From positions 248,001 through 312,000 of the forward strand of contig NZ_JADFBY010000002.1 in assembly GCF_015223065.1 (NCBI RefSeq): DNA of 64,000 nt. Reading direction: 5' to 3'. A model generated the notes under the pieces. That model did not search any database and was not told the DNA's origin. It saw only the letters and a list, made by a program, of their open reading frames with translations. Positions 21,085 to 30,041 of the stretch are shown piece by piece. Positions within the stretch are counted from its first letter, which is position 1; the number at the start of each line of letters is the position of its first letter. The stretch comes from Mucilaginibacter sp. JRF. GTDB lineage: Bacteria > Bacteroidota > Bacteroidia > Sphingobacteriales > Sphingobacteriaceae. The position numbers were made by a program, and so were the translations under genes.

Positions 21085-21504
21085 TTACGCGTAGGTTACA
21101 CTCAGGCTGATAGGCACGCTCAAAGCTTTTGAGATGATACAGTTTGCTTTGGCACCTTCGGCAACTTCTTTAAATTGCTCCTCAGATACACCCTCAATAA
21201 CCGAAGCTTTCAACTCAAGGTGAATGGCGGTAACTTCAAGCTTAACCATATCCAGCTCAAGGATAGCCTCAGTATTCAGATCGCCGGCGGTGATGCCTTG
21301 CTGGGTTAATGTAGCGCTAACCGCCATAGTGAAGCAGCCTGCATGCGCGGCAGCCAGCAATTCCTCAGGGTTAGTGCCCACACCACTTTCGAAACGGGTT
21401 TTAAATGAATATTGAGTTTGGCTAAGGGTGGTGCTTTGAGTGCTTAATTCGCCTTTACCTTCTTTTAAATTTCCGGCCCAGTGGGCGGTTGCTGTACGTT
21501 TCAT
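21085..21504 (-). CDS. OsmC family peroxiredoxin-like protein
   Basis: This 139-residue OsmC/Ohr-family protein is probably a thiol peroxidase active on organic hydroperoxides. It has the peroxidatic cysteine in EELLAAAHAGCFTMAVS and the resolving cysteine in GAKANCIISKAL. The N-terminus (TAHWAGNLKEGKGELST) resembles OsmC more than Ohr. It is a single gene with its own terminator. The adjacent Old Yellow Enzyme gene (21697-22767) is on the same strand but separated by a hairpin repeat. Confidence 0.92.
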   Translation of the reverse strand: MKRTATAHWAGNLKEGKGELSTQSTTLSQTQYSFKTRFESGVGTNPEELLAAAHAGCFTMAVSATLTQQGITAGDLNTEAILELDMVKLEVTAIHLELKASVIEGVSEEQFKEVAEGAKANCIISKALSVPISLSVTYA

Positions 21505-21596
21505 AGTTATTGATTTATGTTTAGTTGTTTTGTAAAGTTATATATTTTGGTCGATGGTCCATAGTCCATTGTCGATGGTGTTTGTGTTAATTTTTT

Positions 21597-21687
21597 AGTC
21601 GATAGACCATAGTCCATGGTCCATGGAAGAATAGTCGATAGTCAATAGCGAAGGGCATTTCTTACCATGGACTATGGACCATCGACT
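21597..21687. repeat. Inverted repeat, GTCGATAGACCATAGTCC family, copy 1
   Basis: The 24-base left arm (21597-21620) and right arm (21664-21687) pair at 22 of 24 positions around a 43-base loop. The loop and the bases before the left arm (from 21549) contain further partial words such as GTCGATGGTCCATAGTCCA. The element occupies the gap between the OsmC gene and the Old Yellow Enzyme gene and ends 10 bases before the latter's stop. A close relative is at 38184-38294. Confidence 0.85.
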
Positions 21688-21696
21688 ATTAACCAA

Positions 21697-22767
21697 TTAC
21701 TCCCACTTCGCGCGCTCATATTGTACCGGCCATTGTATCTCCTGGTTGAGTTGGTGGGCGGCACGTAGGGGGAAGTGTGGGTCGCGTAATAGTTCGCGGG
21801 CTATGAATATCAGGTCGGCCTGGCCGGTTTCAACAATGGTATCGGCTTGTTGGGCATCGGTTATTAAGCCGACAGCGCCGGTAAGTATGCCGGTTTGTTT
21901 TTTGATGGCTTCGGCAAATTCAACCTGGTAACCCGGCTTAAGCGGAATGGTAGCCCGTGCTACGTTGCCACCTGTTGAGGTATCAATTACATCGACACCG
22001 GCATCTTTCAGTTTTTTGGCAAGAGCTACAGAATCATCAATGTTCCAGCCGCCCTCAGTCCAGTCGGTGGCCGATATGCGCACGAAAAGCGGCAAATTGG
22101 CAGGCCAAACTTCTTTCACGGCCTCAACCACCTCAAGCACCAGGCGGATGCGGTTCTCAAAGCTGCCGCCGTATTCATCCGTACGGTGATTGCTTAATGG
22201 CGAATAAAATTCGTGCAGCAGATAGCCGTGAGCGGCGTGTACTTCGGCCACCTTAAAACCGGCGGCTAATGATCTGGCGGCAGCGGCCTTAAAATCGGCC
22301 TTTATTTTTTCTATACCGGCTTTGTCCAGTTCGGCAGGGGCTGCGGTGGCCTCGGCAAATGGCAGGGCACTTGGCGCTACGGTAGGCCATCCGTTAGGCT
22401 GATCAGCGGGGATAAGCTTGCCGCCATCCCAGGGTTTATGATGACTGGCTTTACGGCCCGCATGTGCCAGTTGTATACCGGCTACGGCGCCTTGCTCATG
22501 TATAAAATCGGTTATTTCTTTTAGTTTTTCAATGTGTTCATCTTTCCAGATGCCCAGGTCGCCATAGGATATACGGCCTTCGGGCGATACCGCCGCGGCC
22601 TCACTGATCACTAAACCTGCACCACCAATGGCACGACTGCCCAGATGCACCAAATGCCAGTTGTTGGCAAAGCCATCGGTGCTTGAATACTCGCACATTG
22701 GCGATACGGCAATGCGGTTACGCAGGGTGACATCCTTAATGGTTATGGTTGAAAAAAGTTTGCTCAT
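21697..22767 (-). CDS. NADH:flavin oxidoreductase, Old Yellow Enzyme (YqjM-like)
   Basis: FMN-dependent ene-reductase of 356 residues. It shows the YqjM-type N-terminus LRNRIAVSPMCEYSSTDG (with the cysteine that tunes FMN), IQLAHAGRKAS (the His and Arg region), and VHAAHGYLLHEFYSPLSNHRTDEYGG, the most conserved OYE block. The C-terminal RELLRDPHFPLRAA also fits YqjM/NamA. Its physiological substrate is unknown. Length is normal. Confidence 0.93.
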   Translation of the reverse strand: MSKLFSTITIKDVTLRNRIAVSPMCEYSSTDGFANNWHLVHLGSRAIGGAGLVISEAAAVSPEGRISYGDLGIWKDEHIEKLKEITDFIHEQGAVAGIQLAHAGRKASHHKPWDGGKLIPADQPNGWPTVAPSALPFAEATAAPAELDKAGIEKIKADFKAAAARSLAAGFKVAEVHAAHGYLLHEFYSPLSNHRTDEYGGSFENRIRLVLEVVEAVKEVWPANLPLFVRISATDWTEGGWNIDDSVALAKKLKDAGVDVIDTSTGGNVARATIPLKPGYQVEFAEAIKKQTGILTGAVGLITDAQQADTIVETGQADLIFIARELLRDPHFPLRAAHQLNQEIQWPVQYERAKWE

Positions 22768-22832
22768 TTTTACTTGTTTTCAGCAAATATGAACACTCAA
22801 GTTTTGGTATTGTTCAGCGGATTGTAAAATGC

Positions 22833-22862
22833 AAAGCCGGATCATGGCAGTGATCCGGCTTT
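22833..22862 (-). terminator. Terminator of the ilv-leu block after ilvA
   Basis: AAAGCCGGATCA (22833-22844) pairs perfectly with TGATCCGGCTTT (22851-22862) around a 6-base loop, 36 bases beyond the ilvA stop. On the minus strand the stem is followed by a moderately T-rich GCATTTTACAAT. Confidence 0.85.
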
Positions 22863-22897
22863 AAAAGTATAGTTTACTTAAGTTTGACCGATTGGGC

Positions 22898-24151
22898 TTA
22901 CACCAAATACTCAAACAAGGTTTGATCGCGGTTTATTTCGATAACATCAAAACGGTGGGCGGCCATGCGTTGCAGCAGGGCAGGGTAGTCGTCGGCCGAT
23001 TTTAGTTCGATACCTACCAACGCCGGGCCATTCTCCTTAGCGGTTTTTTTGATGAACTCGAAACGGGTAATATCATCGCCGGGGCCAAGCACATTGTTCA
23101 CAAACAATTTAAGCGCGCCCGGGCGTTGCGGAAAGCGAACGATAAAGTAATGTTTCAAGCCTTCGTACAGCAGTGATTTCTCTTTGATCTCGGCCATGCG
23201 GTCAATATCATTGTTACCACCGCTGATGATGCACACCACTTTTTTACCTTTTATCTGCTCCTTGCACAAATCAAGCACGGCAACAGACAATGCACCGGCA
23301 GGCTCAACCACAATGGCATCCTCGTTATATAGTTTAAGGATGGTGGTACAAACCTTACCCTCGGGTACCAGCAGCATATCGTTCAATACCTCGCGGCAAA
23401 TGCCGTAGGTTATGGCACCTACACGTTTAACGGCGGCACCGTCAACAAAACGATCTATCTGATCGAGCGTTACCGGCTCGTTATGGGCGAACGCGCCAAC
23501 CATTGATGGGGCACCTTCGGGCTCAACGCCAATAAGCAGCACATCAGGGTTTTGTTGTTTTAAGTAAGTGCCCACACCAGCAGCCAAACCGCCGCCGCCA
23601 ACAGGCATTATCACGGCCTCAACATCGGGTAGTTTATCCAGTATCTCAACGCCTACCGTACCCTGCCCCTCAATTACGCGGTGGGTATCAAACGGCGGAA
23701 TGAACGTCATTTGGTTGGCTTCGGTATAGGCCAGTGCTTCGCGCAGGCAATCGTCAAACGTATCGCCGGTAAGCACTATCTCTACATTTTCGCCGCCAAA
23801 CATTTGCGTTTGTTTTACCTTTTGCTTTGGAGTGATCTCGGGCATAAAGATTACGCCCTTGGTACCCAGCCTGCTGCACGAAAAGGCAACGCCCTGCGCA
23901 TGGTTACCCGCGCTGGCACAAACCACGCCACGCCTTAGCTGATCGGCATTTAACTGGCTGATCATGTTATAAGCGCCGCGCAGTTTGTATGAGCGTACTA
24001 CCTGTAGGTCTTCACGTTTCAGGTATATCTCACACTCGTATTTTGCCGACAGGCCGGCATTGTATTGCAGGGGCGTATGGTTAACCACCCCGTCAAGGCG
24101 TTGGTAGGCCTGTTCAAAATCAAGCAAATGTTCGGTTTCAGTACTCATCAT
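22898..24151 (-). CDS. ilvA: Threonine ammonia-lyase (threonine deaminase)
   Basis: Converts threonine to 2-oxobutanoate, the first step toward isoleucine. The 417-residue protein carries the PLP lysine at about 56 in VRSYKLRGAYN and the phosphate-binding loop GGGGLAAGVGTYL. The C-terminal ~80 residues (YFIVRFPQRPGALKLFVNN) form a single ACT-like regulatory domain, i.e. the short form rather than the ~514-residue E. coli form with two. Last gene of the minus-strand ilv-leu block, 3 bases after leuA. Confidence 0.95.
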   Translation of the reverse strand: MMSTETEHLLDFEQAYQRLDGVVNHTPLQYNAGLSAKYECEIYLKREDLQVVRSYKLRGAYNMISQLNADQLRRGVVCASAGNHAQGVAFSCSRLGTKGVIFMPEITPKQKVKQTQMFGGENVEIVLTGDTFDDCLREALAYTEANQMTFIPPFDTHRVIEGQGTVGVEILDKLPDVEAVIMPVGGGGLAAGVGTYLKQQNPDVLLIGVEPEGAPSMVGAFAHNEPVTLDQIDRFVDGAAVKRVGAITYGICREVLNDMLLVPEGKVCTTILKLYNEDAIVVEPAGALSVAVLDLCKEQIKGKKVVCIISGGNNDIDRMAEIKEKSLLYEGLKHYFIVRFPQRPGALKLFVNNVLGPGDDITRFEFIKKTAKENGPALVGIELKSADDYPALLQRMAAHRFDVIEINRDQTLFEYLV

Positions 24152-24154
24152 TTA

Positions 24155-25318
24155 TTATTTTACTAAACGATAAGCCATTAAACCTTGCAGGTCGATATCA
24201 TTTATATCCAGTTTGCTGTCAGCCAGCGTTAAAAAACGTTTGTATGTATCAGCCAGTTCTTCTTTGTTAAGCTGGAAGCCTAAACGCTCCAGGTGGAATT
24301 TCAAGGCATGGCGACCACTACGGGCCGTAAGCACGATGCTCGCGCTCGGGAAGCCTACATCTTCCGGGCGGATGATCTCGTAATTCTCACGCATTTTCAG
24401 GAAACCATCCTGGTGTATACCCGAGCTGTGGGCAAAGGCGTTAGCGCCAACAATAGCTTTATTAGGCTGTACCGGCATGCGCATTTGTGTACTCACCATG
24501 CGGCTCATCTCATAAAACTTAGTGCTGTTAATGTTGGTATGCAAGCCTAAAGTTTGGTGCGTTTTCATGATCATTACCACTTCTTCAATAGAAGTATTAC
24601 CCGCGCGCTCGCCAATGCCGTTTATGGTACCCTCAATTTGGCGGGCACCGTTTTGTAAACCGGCAATAGAGTTGGCTGTTGCCAAACCTAAGTCGTTATG
24701 GCAATGTACCGATATAATGGCCTGATCAATATTACGCACATTCTCTTTCAGGAAACGGATCTTACTGCCGTACTGGTCGGGCAGGCAATAGCCGTTGGTA
24801 TCGGGTATATTTACCACCGTAGCACCGGCACCAATAACGGCCTCAACCATTTTGGCCAGGTACTCAATATCGGCACGACCGGCATCCTCGGCGTAAAACT
24901 CAATATCTTCAACAGATTTTTTGGCGTATTTAACGGCTTCAACGGCACGCTCCAGAATTTCTTCGCGGGTGCTGTTGAATTTATGCTTGATGTGCATATC
25001 GCTCGAGCCGATGCCTGTGTGTATACGTGGGCGTTTGGCATATTTAAGCGATTCGACCGCGGCATCTATATCGCCTTTGTTGGCACGGGTAAGTGCACAT
25101 ACGGTAGGTTCTTTTACGGCTTTTGATATTTCAACAACACTTTGAAAATCGCCGGGGCTCGAGATAGGGAAACCCGCTTCAATAACATCCACGCCGAGCG
25201 CTTCCAGTTCGCGTGCTATCTCAATTTTTTCGGGGGTTGTTAACTGGCAACCCGGTACCTGCTCGCCATCGCGCAGCGTGGTATCAAAGATGTAGACTCG
25301 GTTGGGATCGTGTAACAT
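24155..25318 (-). CDS. leuA: 2-isopropylmalate synthase, short form without a regulatory domain
   Basis: Condenses 2-oxoisovalerate with acetyl-CoA, the first committed step of leucine synthesis. The catalytic TIM barrel is complete: [16 protein letters not shown] at the start, [20 protein letters not shown] (metal-binding HxH) and [17 protein letters not shown]. The protein ends at 387 residues, shortly after the linker region ([15 protein letters not shown]), so the roughly 120-residue C-terminal allosteric domain of classical LeuA is absent. Homocitrate or citramalate synthase is a less likely reading given the leu neighbours. Confidence 0.92.
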   Translation of the reverse strand: MLHDPNRVYIFDTTLRDGEQVPGCQLTTPEKIEIARELEALGVDVIEAGFPISSPGDFQSVVEISKAVKEPTVCALTRANKGDIDAAVESLKYAKRPRIHTGIGSSDMHIKHKFNSTREEILERAVEAVKYAKKSVEDIEFYAEDAGRADIEYLAKMVEAVIGAGATVVNIPDTNGYCLPDQYGSKIRFLKENVRNIDQAIISVHCHNDLGLATANSIAGLQNGARQIEGTINGIGERAGNTSIEEVVMIMKTHQTLGLHTNINSTKFYEMSRMVSTQMRMPVQPNKAIVGANAFAHSSGIHQDGFLKMRENYEIIRPEDVGFPSASIVLTARSGRHALKFHLERLGFQLNKEELADTYKRFLTLADSKLDINDIDLQGLMAYRLVK

Positions 25319-25330
25319 GTTCTTTTTTTT

Positions 25331-25450
25331 AGATGTGAGATATTAGATTTTAGATATGAGATAGCTGCATCCACACCAAAAAACCAATATCAATTTTATT
25401 TCTTTTTTATCTTATTTACCGTGAGATAGATCATCTCATATCTCACATCT
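25331..25450. repeat. Inverted repeat AGATGTGAGATAT family
   Basis: Left arm 25331-25348 and right arm 25433-25450 pair at 17 of 18 positions around an 84-base AT-rich loop with extra words (TTAGATATGAGATAG, GTGAGATAGATCATC). It fills the gap between the methyltransferase stop and the leuA start. Confidence 0.8.
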
Positions 25451-25456
25451 TAATAC

Positions 25457-26215
25457 TCAAATCTCCTTGACGGCTATAAACCTTAAACGCTTATAGTCGG
25501 CATACCATTGTCCGCCTTCGTTGTAGTGCGGTTCAAGCAGGGCGGTAACTTCCTGCAACATTTGTCGTTTTTCTTCTTCGGGCACACCCACCAGGTACAG
25601 TGGCGCAAACATGGTGATCCATTTAGCTACGCCCTGGTCGCCATCCTGCAATGGTGTTTTACGGTCAAAATGCGCCGCGAACGATACCCTGAAACCATGT
25701 GCCTCCAGCTTGGTGGTATATTCGCCAACAGACGGGAAATACCATATCTCGCTTTTAGCTTGCTTGTGGTAGCCGTGCTGTTGCAATACCTGTTTGGTTG
25801 CCGCTATAAGGTGCTGTACGTTGCCTTTGCCACCCATTTCGGCCACAAAACGGCCGCCGGGTTTAAGGCTTTTGTACACACAATCCATCATGGCATCGGC
25901 ATTTTTTATCCAGTGCAAAACGGCATTGCTAAAAACAGCATCGTACTTTTCGGCAGACTTGAATTTAGTGGCATCCTCAACAGCGAAGTTAACACCGGGG
26001 TAGTTGGCCTTGGCCTGGCGTATCATATCCGCCGAGCTATCGGTACCCTTAACTATTACGCCCATATCATGCAGTTGTTGCGTGAGGTAGCCGGTACCGC
26101 AACCCAGATCGAGTATATGCTCGCCGGGTTGGGCATTCAACAATTCAAGCACATTCTCCCCGTATTGAAATACGAAGGCATGTTTCTGGTCGTATAATTC
26201 AGCGTTCCACTTCAT
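25457..26215 (-). CDS. Class I SAM-dependent methyltransferase (Tam-like)
   Basis: This 252-residue methyltransferase has motif I ILDLGCGTGYLTQQL at about 34-48, an acidic motif II (GTDSSADMIRQA) and a post-motif AVEDATKFKSAEKYDAVFSNAVLHWI. The overall plan resembles trans-aconitate 2-methyltransferase and related small-molecule O-methyltransferases. It sits between leuB and leuA on the same strand but has no known role in leucine synthesis, and is flanked on both sides by word-repeat sequences. Substrate unknown. Confidence 0.85.
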   Translation of the reverse strand: MKWNAELYDQKHAFVFQYGENVLELLNAQPGEHILDLGCGTGYLTQQLHDMGVIVKGTDSSADMIRQAKANYPGVNFAVEDATKFKSAEKYDAVFSNAVLHWIKNADAMMDCVYKSLKPGGRFVAEMGGKGNVQHLIAATKQVLQQHGYHKQAKSEIWYFPSVGEYTTKLEAHGFRVSFAAHFDRKTPLQDGDQGVAKWITMFAPLYLVGVPEEEKRQMLQEVTALLEPHYNEGGQWYADYKRLRFIAVKEI

Positions 26216-26221
26216 AGTTTA

Positions 26222-26347
26222 CTGATTGCACTGATTTTTTATATGATTTCACCGATTGCTGTTTGGTGATTTCATTGATCATTTCTTAATTCAATTATTA
26301 TCTGGCACATGTACTCATCTGCACATTTGCATATCTGCACATCTATA
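26222..26347. repeat. Degenerate word repeats between leuB and the methyltransferase gene
   Basis: Two kinds of word lie here. 26222-26285 holds several CACTGATTTT/CACCGATTG/GGTGATTTCATTGAT words, also seen at 48957-49016. 26311-26347 holds ACTCATCTGCACATTTGC-type words, also seen at 36393-36500 and around 50386-50869. I see no strong closed stem here, only part-arms. Confidence 0.6.
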
Positions 26348-26348
26348 C

Positions 26349-27419
26349 CTACAAATATTCCAACACCTTTTGTCCCATGGCGGTGGTGCCTAATATTTTG
26401 GCTTTGTCGGTATTGGCATCGGCAATGTCGCCGGTGCGGTAGCCGTCTTTTAATACTTTATCGATAGCGTCAGTTATCTTTTTAGCTTCTTCTTTAAGGC
26501 CGAAGCTGATCTCGAACATCAACGCTACGGATAGGATAGAGGCCAGCGGATTAGCCTTGTCCTGCCCGGCAATGTCATGTGCCGAACCGTGGATAGGCTC
26601 AAAAAAGCCCGTGCCATCACCCACAGATGCCGATGCCAGCATGCCCATTGAACCCGCGATTTGCGAAGCCTCGTCGGTCAGGATATCACCAAAAAGGTTG
26701 GCGGTAAGTACCACATCAAACTTTTTAGGGTTTTTAACCAGTTGCATGGCGGCATTGTCAATAAACATGTGTTCTGTTTCAACATCGGGGTAGTTTTTGG
26801 CTACTTCCTGCACTACCTCACGCCACAGGCGCGAAGCCTCTAACACGTTGGCCTTATCAACCGAGCACAGGCGTTTACCACGAGCACTTGCAGCCTCGTA
26901 AGCCTTGGTGGCAATACGCTCCACCTCATAACGGTGATAGATCATCAAATCCGACGCGGTGTTGCGGTCGTCGCTGCGTTTTTTCTCGCCAAAGTAAACG
27001 TCGCCGGTCAACTCGCGGAAGAACAGGATATCCGTTCCCCTTAATATCTCCGGTTTCAGGCTCGATGCATCCAGCAACTCATCAAACAGCATGATGGGGC
27101 GCAGGTTGGCATACAGACCAAGCTCCTTGCGTATCTTCAACAACCCCTGCTCGGGGCGTACCTTTGCCGATGGATCGTTATCATATTTTATATGGCCAAT
27201 GGCACCAAACAAAATGGCATCACTGGCTTTTGCTTTTTCTAAAGTTTCATCAGGCAGCGGGTTGCCGGTAGCCTCAATGGCCGCATGGCCCATCAGGGCT
27301 TCGTCAAACGTAAATTCATGTCCGCCTGCCGCGCCAACCTTTTCAAGTACCGCCTTACCCCAGGTTGTAACCTCCGGCCCAATGCCGTCGCCTGGTATTA
27401 CTAAAATGTGTTTTTTCAT
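26349..27419 (-). CDS. leuB: 3-isopropylmalate dehydrogenase
   Basis: Oxidatively decarboxylates 3-isopropylmalate to 2-oxoisocaproate with NAD+. The 356-residue protein begins MKKHILVIPGDGIGPEV and has the substrate-loop arginines (EQGLLKIRKELGLYANLRP), the YxxxxxERI signature (YHRYEVERIATKAYEAA) and the NAD/metal block NLFGDILTDEASQIAGSMGM followed by EPIHGSAHDIAGQDKANP. Family length. It starts just before the CCCCTAA-type repeat that separates it from leuD. Confidence 0.96.
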   Translation of the reverse strand: MKKHILVIPGDGIGPEVTTWGKAVLEKVGAAGGHEFTFDEALMGHAAIEATGNPLPDETLEKAKASDAILFGAIGHIKYDNDPSAKVRPEQGLLKIRKELGLYANLRPIMLFDELLDASSLKPEILRGTDILFFRELTGDVYFGEKKRSDDRNTASDLMIYHRYEVERIATKAYEAASARGKRLCSVDKANVLEASRLWREVVQEVAKNYPDVETEHMFIDNAAMQLVKNPKKFDVVLTANLFGDILTDEASQIAGSMGMLASASVGDGTGFFEPIHGSAHDIAGQDKANPLASILSVALMFEISFGLKEEAKKITDAIDKVLKDGYRTGDIADANTDKAKILGTTAMGQKVLEYL

Positions 27420-27421
27420 TT

Positions 27422-27513
27422 GCCCCCTAACCCCCTAAAGGGGGAATAAGTGTTTAATATGTATGTTATAATTATTGAATCGGCTCTCCGGTTCCCCTTT
27501 AGGGGTTAGGGGC
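27422..27513. repeat. CCCCTAA/TTAGGGG inverted repeat between leuD and leuB
   Basis: The left word GCCCCCTAACCCCCTAAAGG (from 27422) and the right word TCCCCTTTAGGGGTTAGGGG (to 27513) are reverse complements apart from C/G run lengths, around a roughly 47-base AT-rich loop. Each word is also a small palindrome (CCCCTTTAGGGG). The right word contains the leuD stop codon and its last few codons. The same family occurs at 32016-32138, 46245-46352 and 47519-47592. Confidence 0.85.
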
Positions 27514-28092
27514 TTTTTCAAATTCCTCTACTGCTGCCCTGTTGCTCAGTATATAGTCAATATCATCGTAGCCGTTCATTAAACACGCTTTTTTGTACGG
27601 ATTGATCTCGAAGCTTTCCTGCTCGCCGGTTGATGATATTTTGATAACCTGGTTTTCAAGGTCGATATCAACCACGGTGGTATGATCGGCAAAAACGGCG
27701 TCGAATATCTTTTTCAGGAAATCGTCGCTCACCTGTACCGGCAGCAAGCCGTTGTTAAGGGCGTTACCTTTAAAAATATCGGCAAAAAAGCTGCTTACCA
27801 CGGCATCAAAACCATAATCAGATATGGCCCAGGCCGCATGCTCTCGACTACTGCCGCAACCAAAGTTTTTGCCCGCTACCAGCACCTTACCGCTGTAGGT
27901 AGGGTGGTTTAGTACAAAGTCCTCTTTCGGTTGATCGTTCTCGTCAAAGCGCCAATCGCGAAACAGGTTATTGCCAAAACCCTCGCGGGTAGTGGCCTTC
28001 AAAAAACGCGCGGGAATGATCTGATCCGTATCAATATTCTCGATAGGCAGAGGCACCACGCTGGTTTGTATATGTTTGAAAATTTTTGTCAT
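27499..28092 (-). CDS. leuD: 3-isopropylmalate dehydratase small subunit
   Basis: Partner of LeuC in isomerising 2- to 3-isopropylmalate. The 197-residue protein has the early [13 protein letters not shown] stretch and the swivelling-domain block [19 protein letters not shown]. The C-terminus reads FEKAPNP, and the codons for APNP plus the TAA stop lie within the CCCCTAA repeat, so the end of the protein is repeat-encoded. It is separated from leuC by a GxxExxY gene. Confidence 0.95.
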   Translation of the reverse strand: MTKIFKHIQTSVVPLPIENIDTDQIIPARFLKATTREGFGNNLFRDWRFDENDQPKEDFVLNHPTYSGKVLVAGKNFGCGSSREHAAWAISDYGFDAVVSSFFADIFKGNALNNGLLPVQVSDDFLKKIFDAVFADHTTVVDIDLENQVIKISSTGEQESFEINPYKKACLMNGYDDIDYILSNRAAVEEFEKAPNP

Positions 28093-28097
28093 CTTAA

Positions 28098-28549
28098 ATC
28101 AGAATTTACTGAATTATAGAATTTGCTGAATGTATGTTGGTATTATATCGTGGATTGAAGATCAGTTTATATTGAAGACTGGTGCTTCCGAAATTGATAA
28201 GCAACCCGATCGGGAAATCGTAAGCGATAGTGTAATTCTTTGCTTGTGCTAAGTGCACATCTTCTAAATTTATTATCGCCTTTAATTCTACCGTTAGTTT
28301 ATCCTCAATTATAAAATCTGCTCTCCTGGTACCTACATCAATACCTTTATAATAAATTGTTTGTTCCTGCTCCCTTACAAATGATATACCTGCGTTCAAT
28401 AACTCAATAGCTAAACATCTTTGGTAAATAACTTCCTGAAAGCCGTTGCCCAAAGTATTATGCACCTGCATTGCGCATCCAATTATCTTATATGTAAGTT
28501 CATCACGTTGCATGAATTCTGTTAATCAACTAATTCTGCAAATTCTGAT
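28098..28549. mobile_element. Candidate inverted-repeat cassette carrying a GxxExxY gene, inside leuC-leuD
   Basis: ATCAGAATTTACTGAATTA (28098-28116) and the reverse complement of 28531-28549 agree at 17 of 19 positions. They enclose only the GxxExxY gene and a few bases. The right arm lies inside the last codons of leuC. The interior is AT-rich: by hand count 19 of 60 bases are G+C at 28141-28200, against 30 of 60 in leuC at 28741-28800. There is no transposase. That this is a mobile unit is inference; the arms also resemble the CAGAATT words found at 31262-31418 and 33978-34071. Confidence 0.4.
28106..28513 (-). CDS. GxxExxY family protein
   Basis: This 135-residue protein carries the defining GNGFQEVIYQ motif near residue 22 and the conserved DYRADF/VELKA-like region (RRADFIIEDKLTVELKAI), which recalls a nuclease-like beta-sheet core. 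GxxExxY proteins are common, often multicopy, in Bacteroidota and have no established function. It interrupts leuC and leuD, is noticeably AT-richer than both, and is bracketed by inverted CAGAATT words. Its start codon lies 8 bases before the leuC stop region. Confidence 0.88.
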   Translation of the reverse strand: MQRDELTYKIIGCAMQVHNTLGNGFQEVIYQRCLAIELLNAGISFVREQEQTIYYKGIDVGTRRADFIIEDKLTVELKAIINLEDVHLAQAKNYTIAYDFPIGLLINFGSTSLQYKLIFNPRYNTNIHSANSIIQ

Positions 28550-29949
28550 GCCGACAACATCTCCCTAATATCAGTAACCCTACCCGTAATAGCTGCTGCT
28601 GCGGCGGTTAGGGGGCTGGCTAAAAAGGTGCGGGAGTTTGGTCCCTGGCGGCCTTCAAAGTTGCGGTTTGAGGTTGATACGCAATATTTGCCTGACGGTA
28701 TCTTGTCCTCGTTCATGCCCAGGCATGCGCTGCAACCCGGTTCGCGTAGCGGGAAACCTGCCGATTCGAATATCTTATCCAAACCTTCGGCTATGGCTTG
28801 CTGCTCCACTTGTTTTGAGCCGGGTACTACCCAAACCACTACGTTATCTGCCTTGTGTTTGCCTTTTACAAAGGCTGCCACCTGGCGCAGATCCTCAATG
28901 CGTGAGTTGGTACAGCTGCCGATGAATACGTAGTCGATAGGTTTGCCTAACAACTGCTCATCATCATGCAGACCCATATAGTCAAGGGCTTTTTTGTATG
29001 AGCCTTGTTCCTTTGGTTCAAAATCCTCAGTAGCCGGTACGTGTTGTGTAACACCAATGCCCATACCCGGGTTGGTACCGTAGGTTATCATAGGCTCAAT
29101 ATCTTCGGCCTTAAAGGTTAATACCGAATCGAACTTGGCATCCTCGTCAGAGTAAAGTGTTTGCCAGTAGGCAACGGCTTTATCCCATTCTTCGCCTTTA
29201 GGGGCAAATTCACGGCCTTTTACATAGTCGATAGTAGTTTGGTCGGGCGCTATTAAACCACCGCGCGCACCCATTTCGATGCTCATGTTACAGATGGTCA
29301 TGCGGCCTTCCATGCTTAGCGAACGGATGGTATCGCCGGCATATTCAACAAAATAACCGGTACCGCCGGCAGCCGATATTTTGCTGATGATGTAAAGTAT
29401 AATATCTTTTGCGCCCACGCCTTTTTGCAGGGTGCCGTTAACTTCAATTTTCATGCGTTTAGGGCGCGATTGCAGTAAGCACTGGGTGGCCAGTACCTGC
29501 TCAACCTGTGAGGTACCTATACCAAACGCTATCGACCCGAAGGCGCCGTGGGTAGAGGTATGGCTGTCGCCGCAAACATAAGTGCTGCCCGGGCGGGTTA
29601 TGCCCAGTTCAGGGCCTATTACGTGCACAATGCCCTGGTATGGATGGCCGAGGCCATAAAGCTCAACGCCAAATTCGGCGCAGTTTTTTGTAAGCATATC
29701 CACCTGGTAGCGCGATAGCTCCTCCTTTATCGGCAGGTGCTGATCCCAAGTAGGTACGTTATGATCGGCCGTGGCAACGGTTTGCTTAGGCCTGAAAACA
29801 GGTAATCCACGCTTACGCAATCCGTCAAAAGCCTGCGGACTGGTAACCTCGTGGATGAAGTGTGTATCGATGTACAAAATATCCGGGAATCCCTCCTTGC
29901 TGCTAACAACGTGCGCATCCCAGATCTTATCAAATAATGTCTTTGCCAT
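28522..29949 (-). CDS. leuC: 3-isopropylmalate dehydratase large subunit
   Basis: Aconitase-superfamily enzyme acting with LeuD. The 475-residue protein has the 4Fe-4S ligand cysteines in [14 protein letters not shown] (substrate region), [12 protein letters not shown] and [12 protein letters not shown]. The core ends at about GRVTDIREM; the last ten residues ([11 protein letters not shown]) extend past that point and are encoded in the right arm of the candidate GxxExxY cassette. Whether this tail is native or acquired needs comparison with relatives. Confidence 0.95.
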   Translation of the reverse strand: MAKTLFDKIWDAHVVSSKEGFPDILYIDTHFIHEVTSPQAFDGLRKRGLPVFRPKQTVATADHNVPTWDQHLPIKEELSRYQVDMLTKNCAEFGVELYGLGHPYQGIVHVIGPELGITRPGSTYVCGDSHTSTHGAFGSIAFGIGTSQVEQVLATQCLLQSRPKRMKIEVNGTLQKGVGAKDIILYIISKISAAGGTGYFVEYAGDTIRSLSMEGRMTICNMSIEMGARGGLIAPDQTTIDYVKGREFAPKGEEWDKAVAYWQTLYSDEDAKFDSVLTFKAEDIEPMITYGTNPGMGIGVTQHVPATEDFEPKEQGSYKKALDYMGLHDDEQLLGKPIDYVFIGSCTNSRIEDLRQVAAFVKGKHKADNVVVWVVPGSKQVEQQAIAEGLDKIFESAGFPLREPGCSACLGMNEDKIPSGKYCVSTSNRNFEGRQGPNSRTFLASPLTAAAAAITGRVTDIREMLSASEFAELVD

Positions 29950-30041
29950 TTTTCTTTTTGTCCTATTGTATATGTAATGTGCGGTATCAGTCAGTTAGGT
30001 TGCGCATTACATGGTTAACTCGGTTATTGCTTTTGCAATAT

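Noticed and set aside
25508..26197. A 229-codon plus-strand frame opposite the methyltransferase gene
   Set aside because: The minus-strand frame has clear SAM motifs; the antisense product has none and is a shadow.
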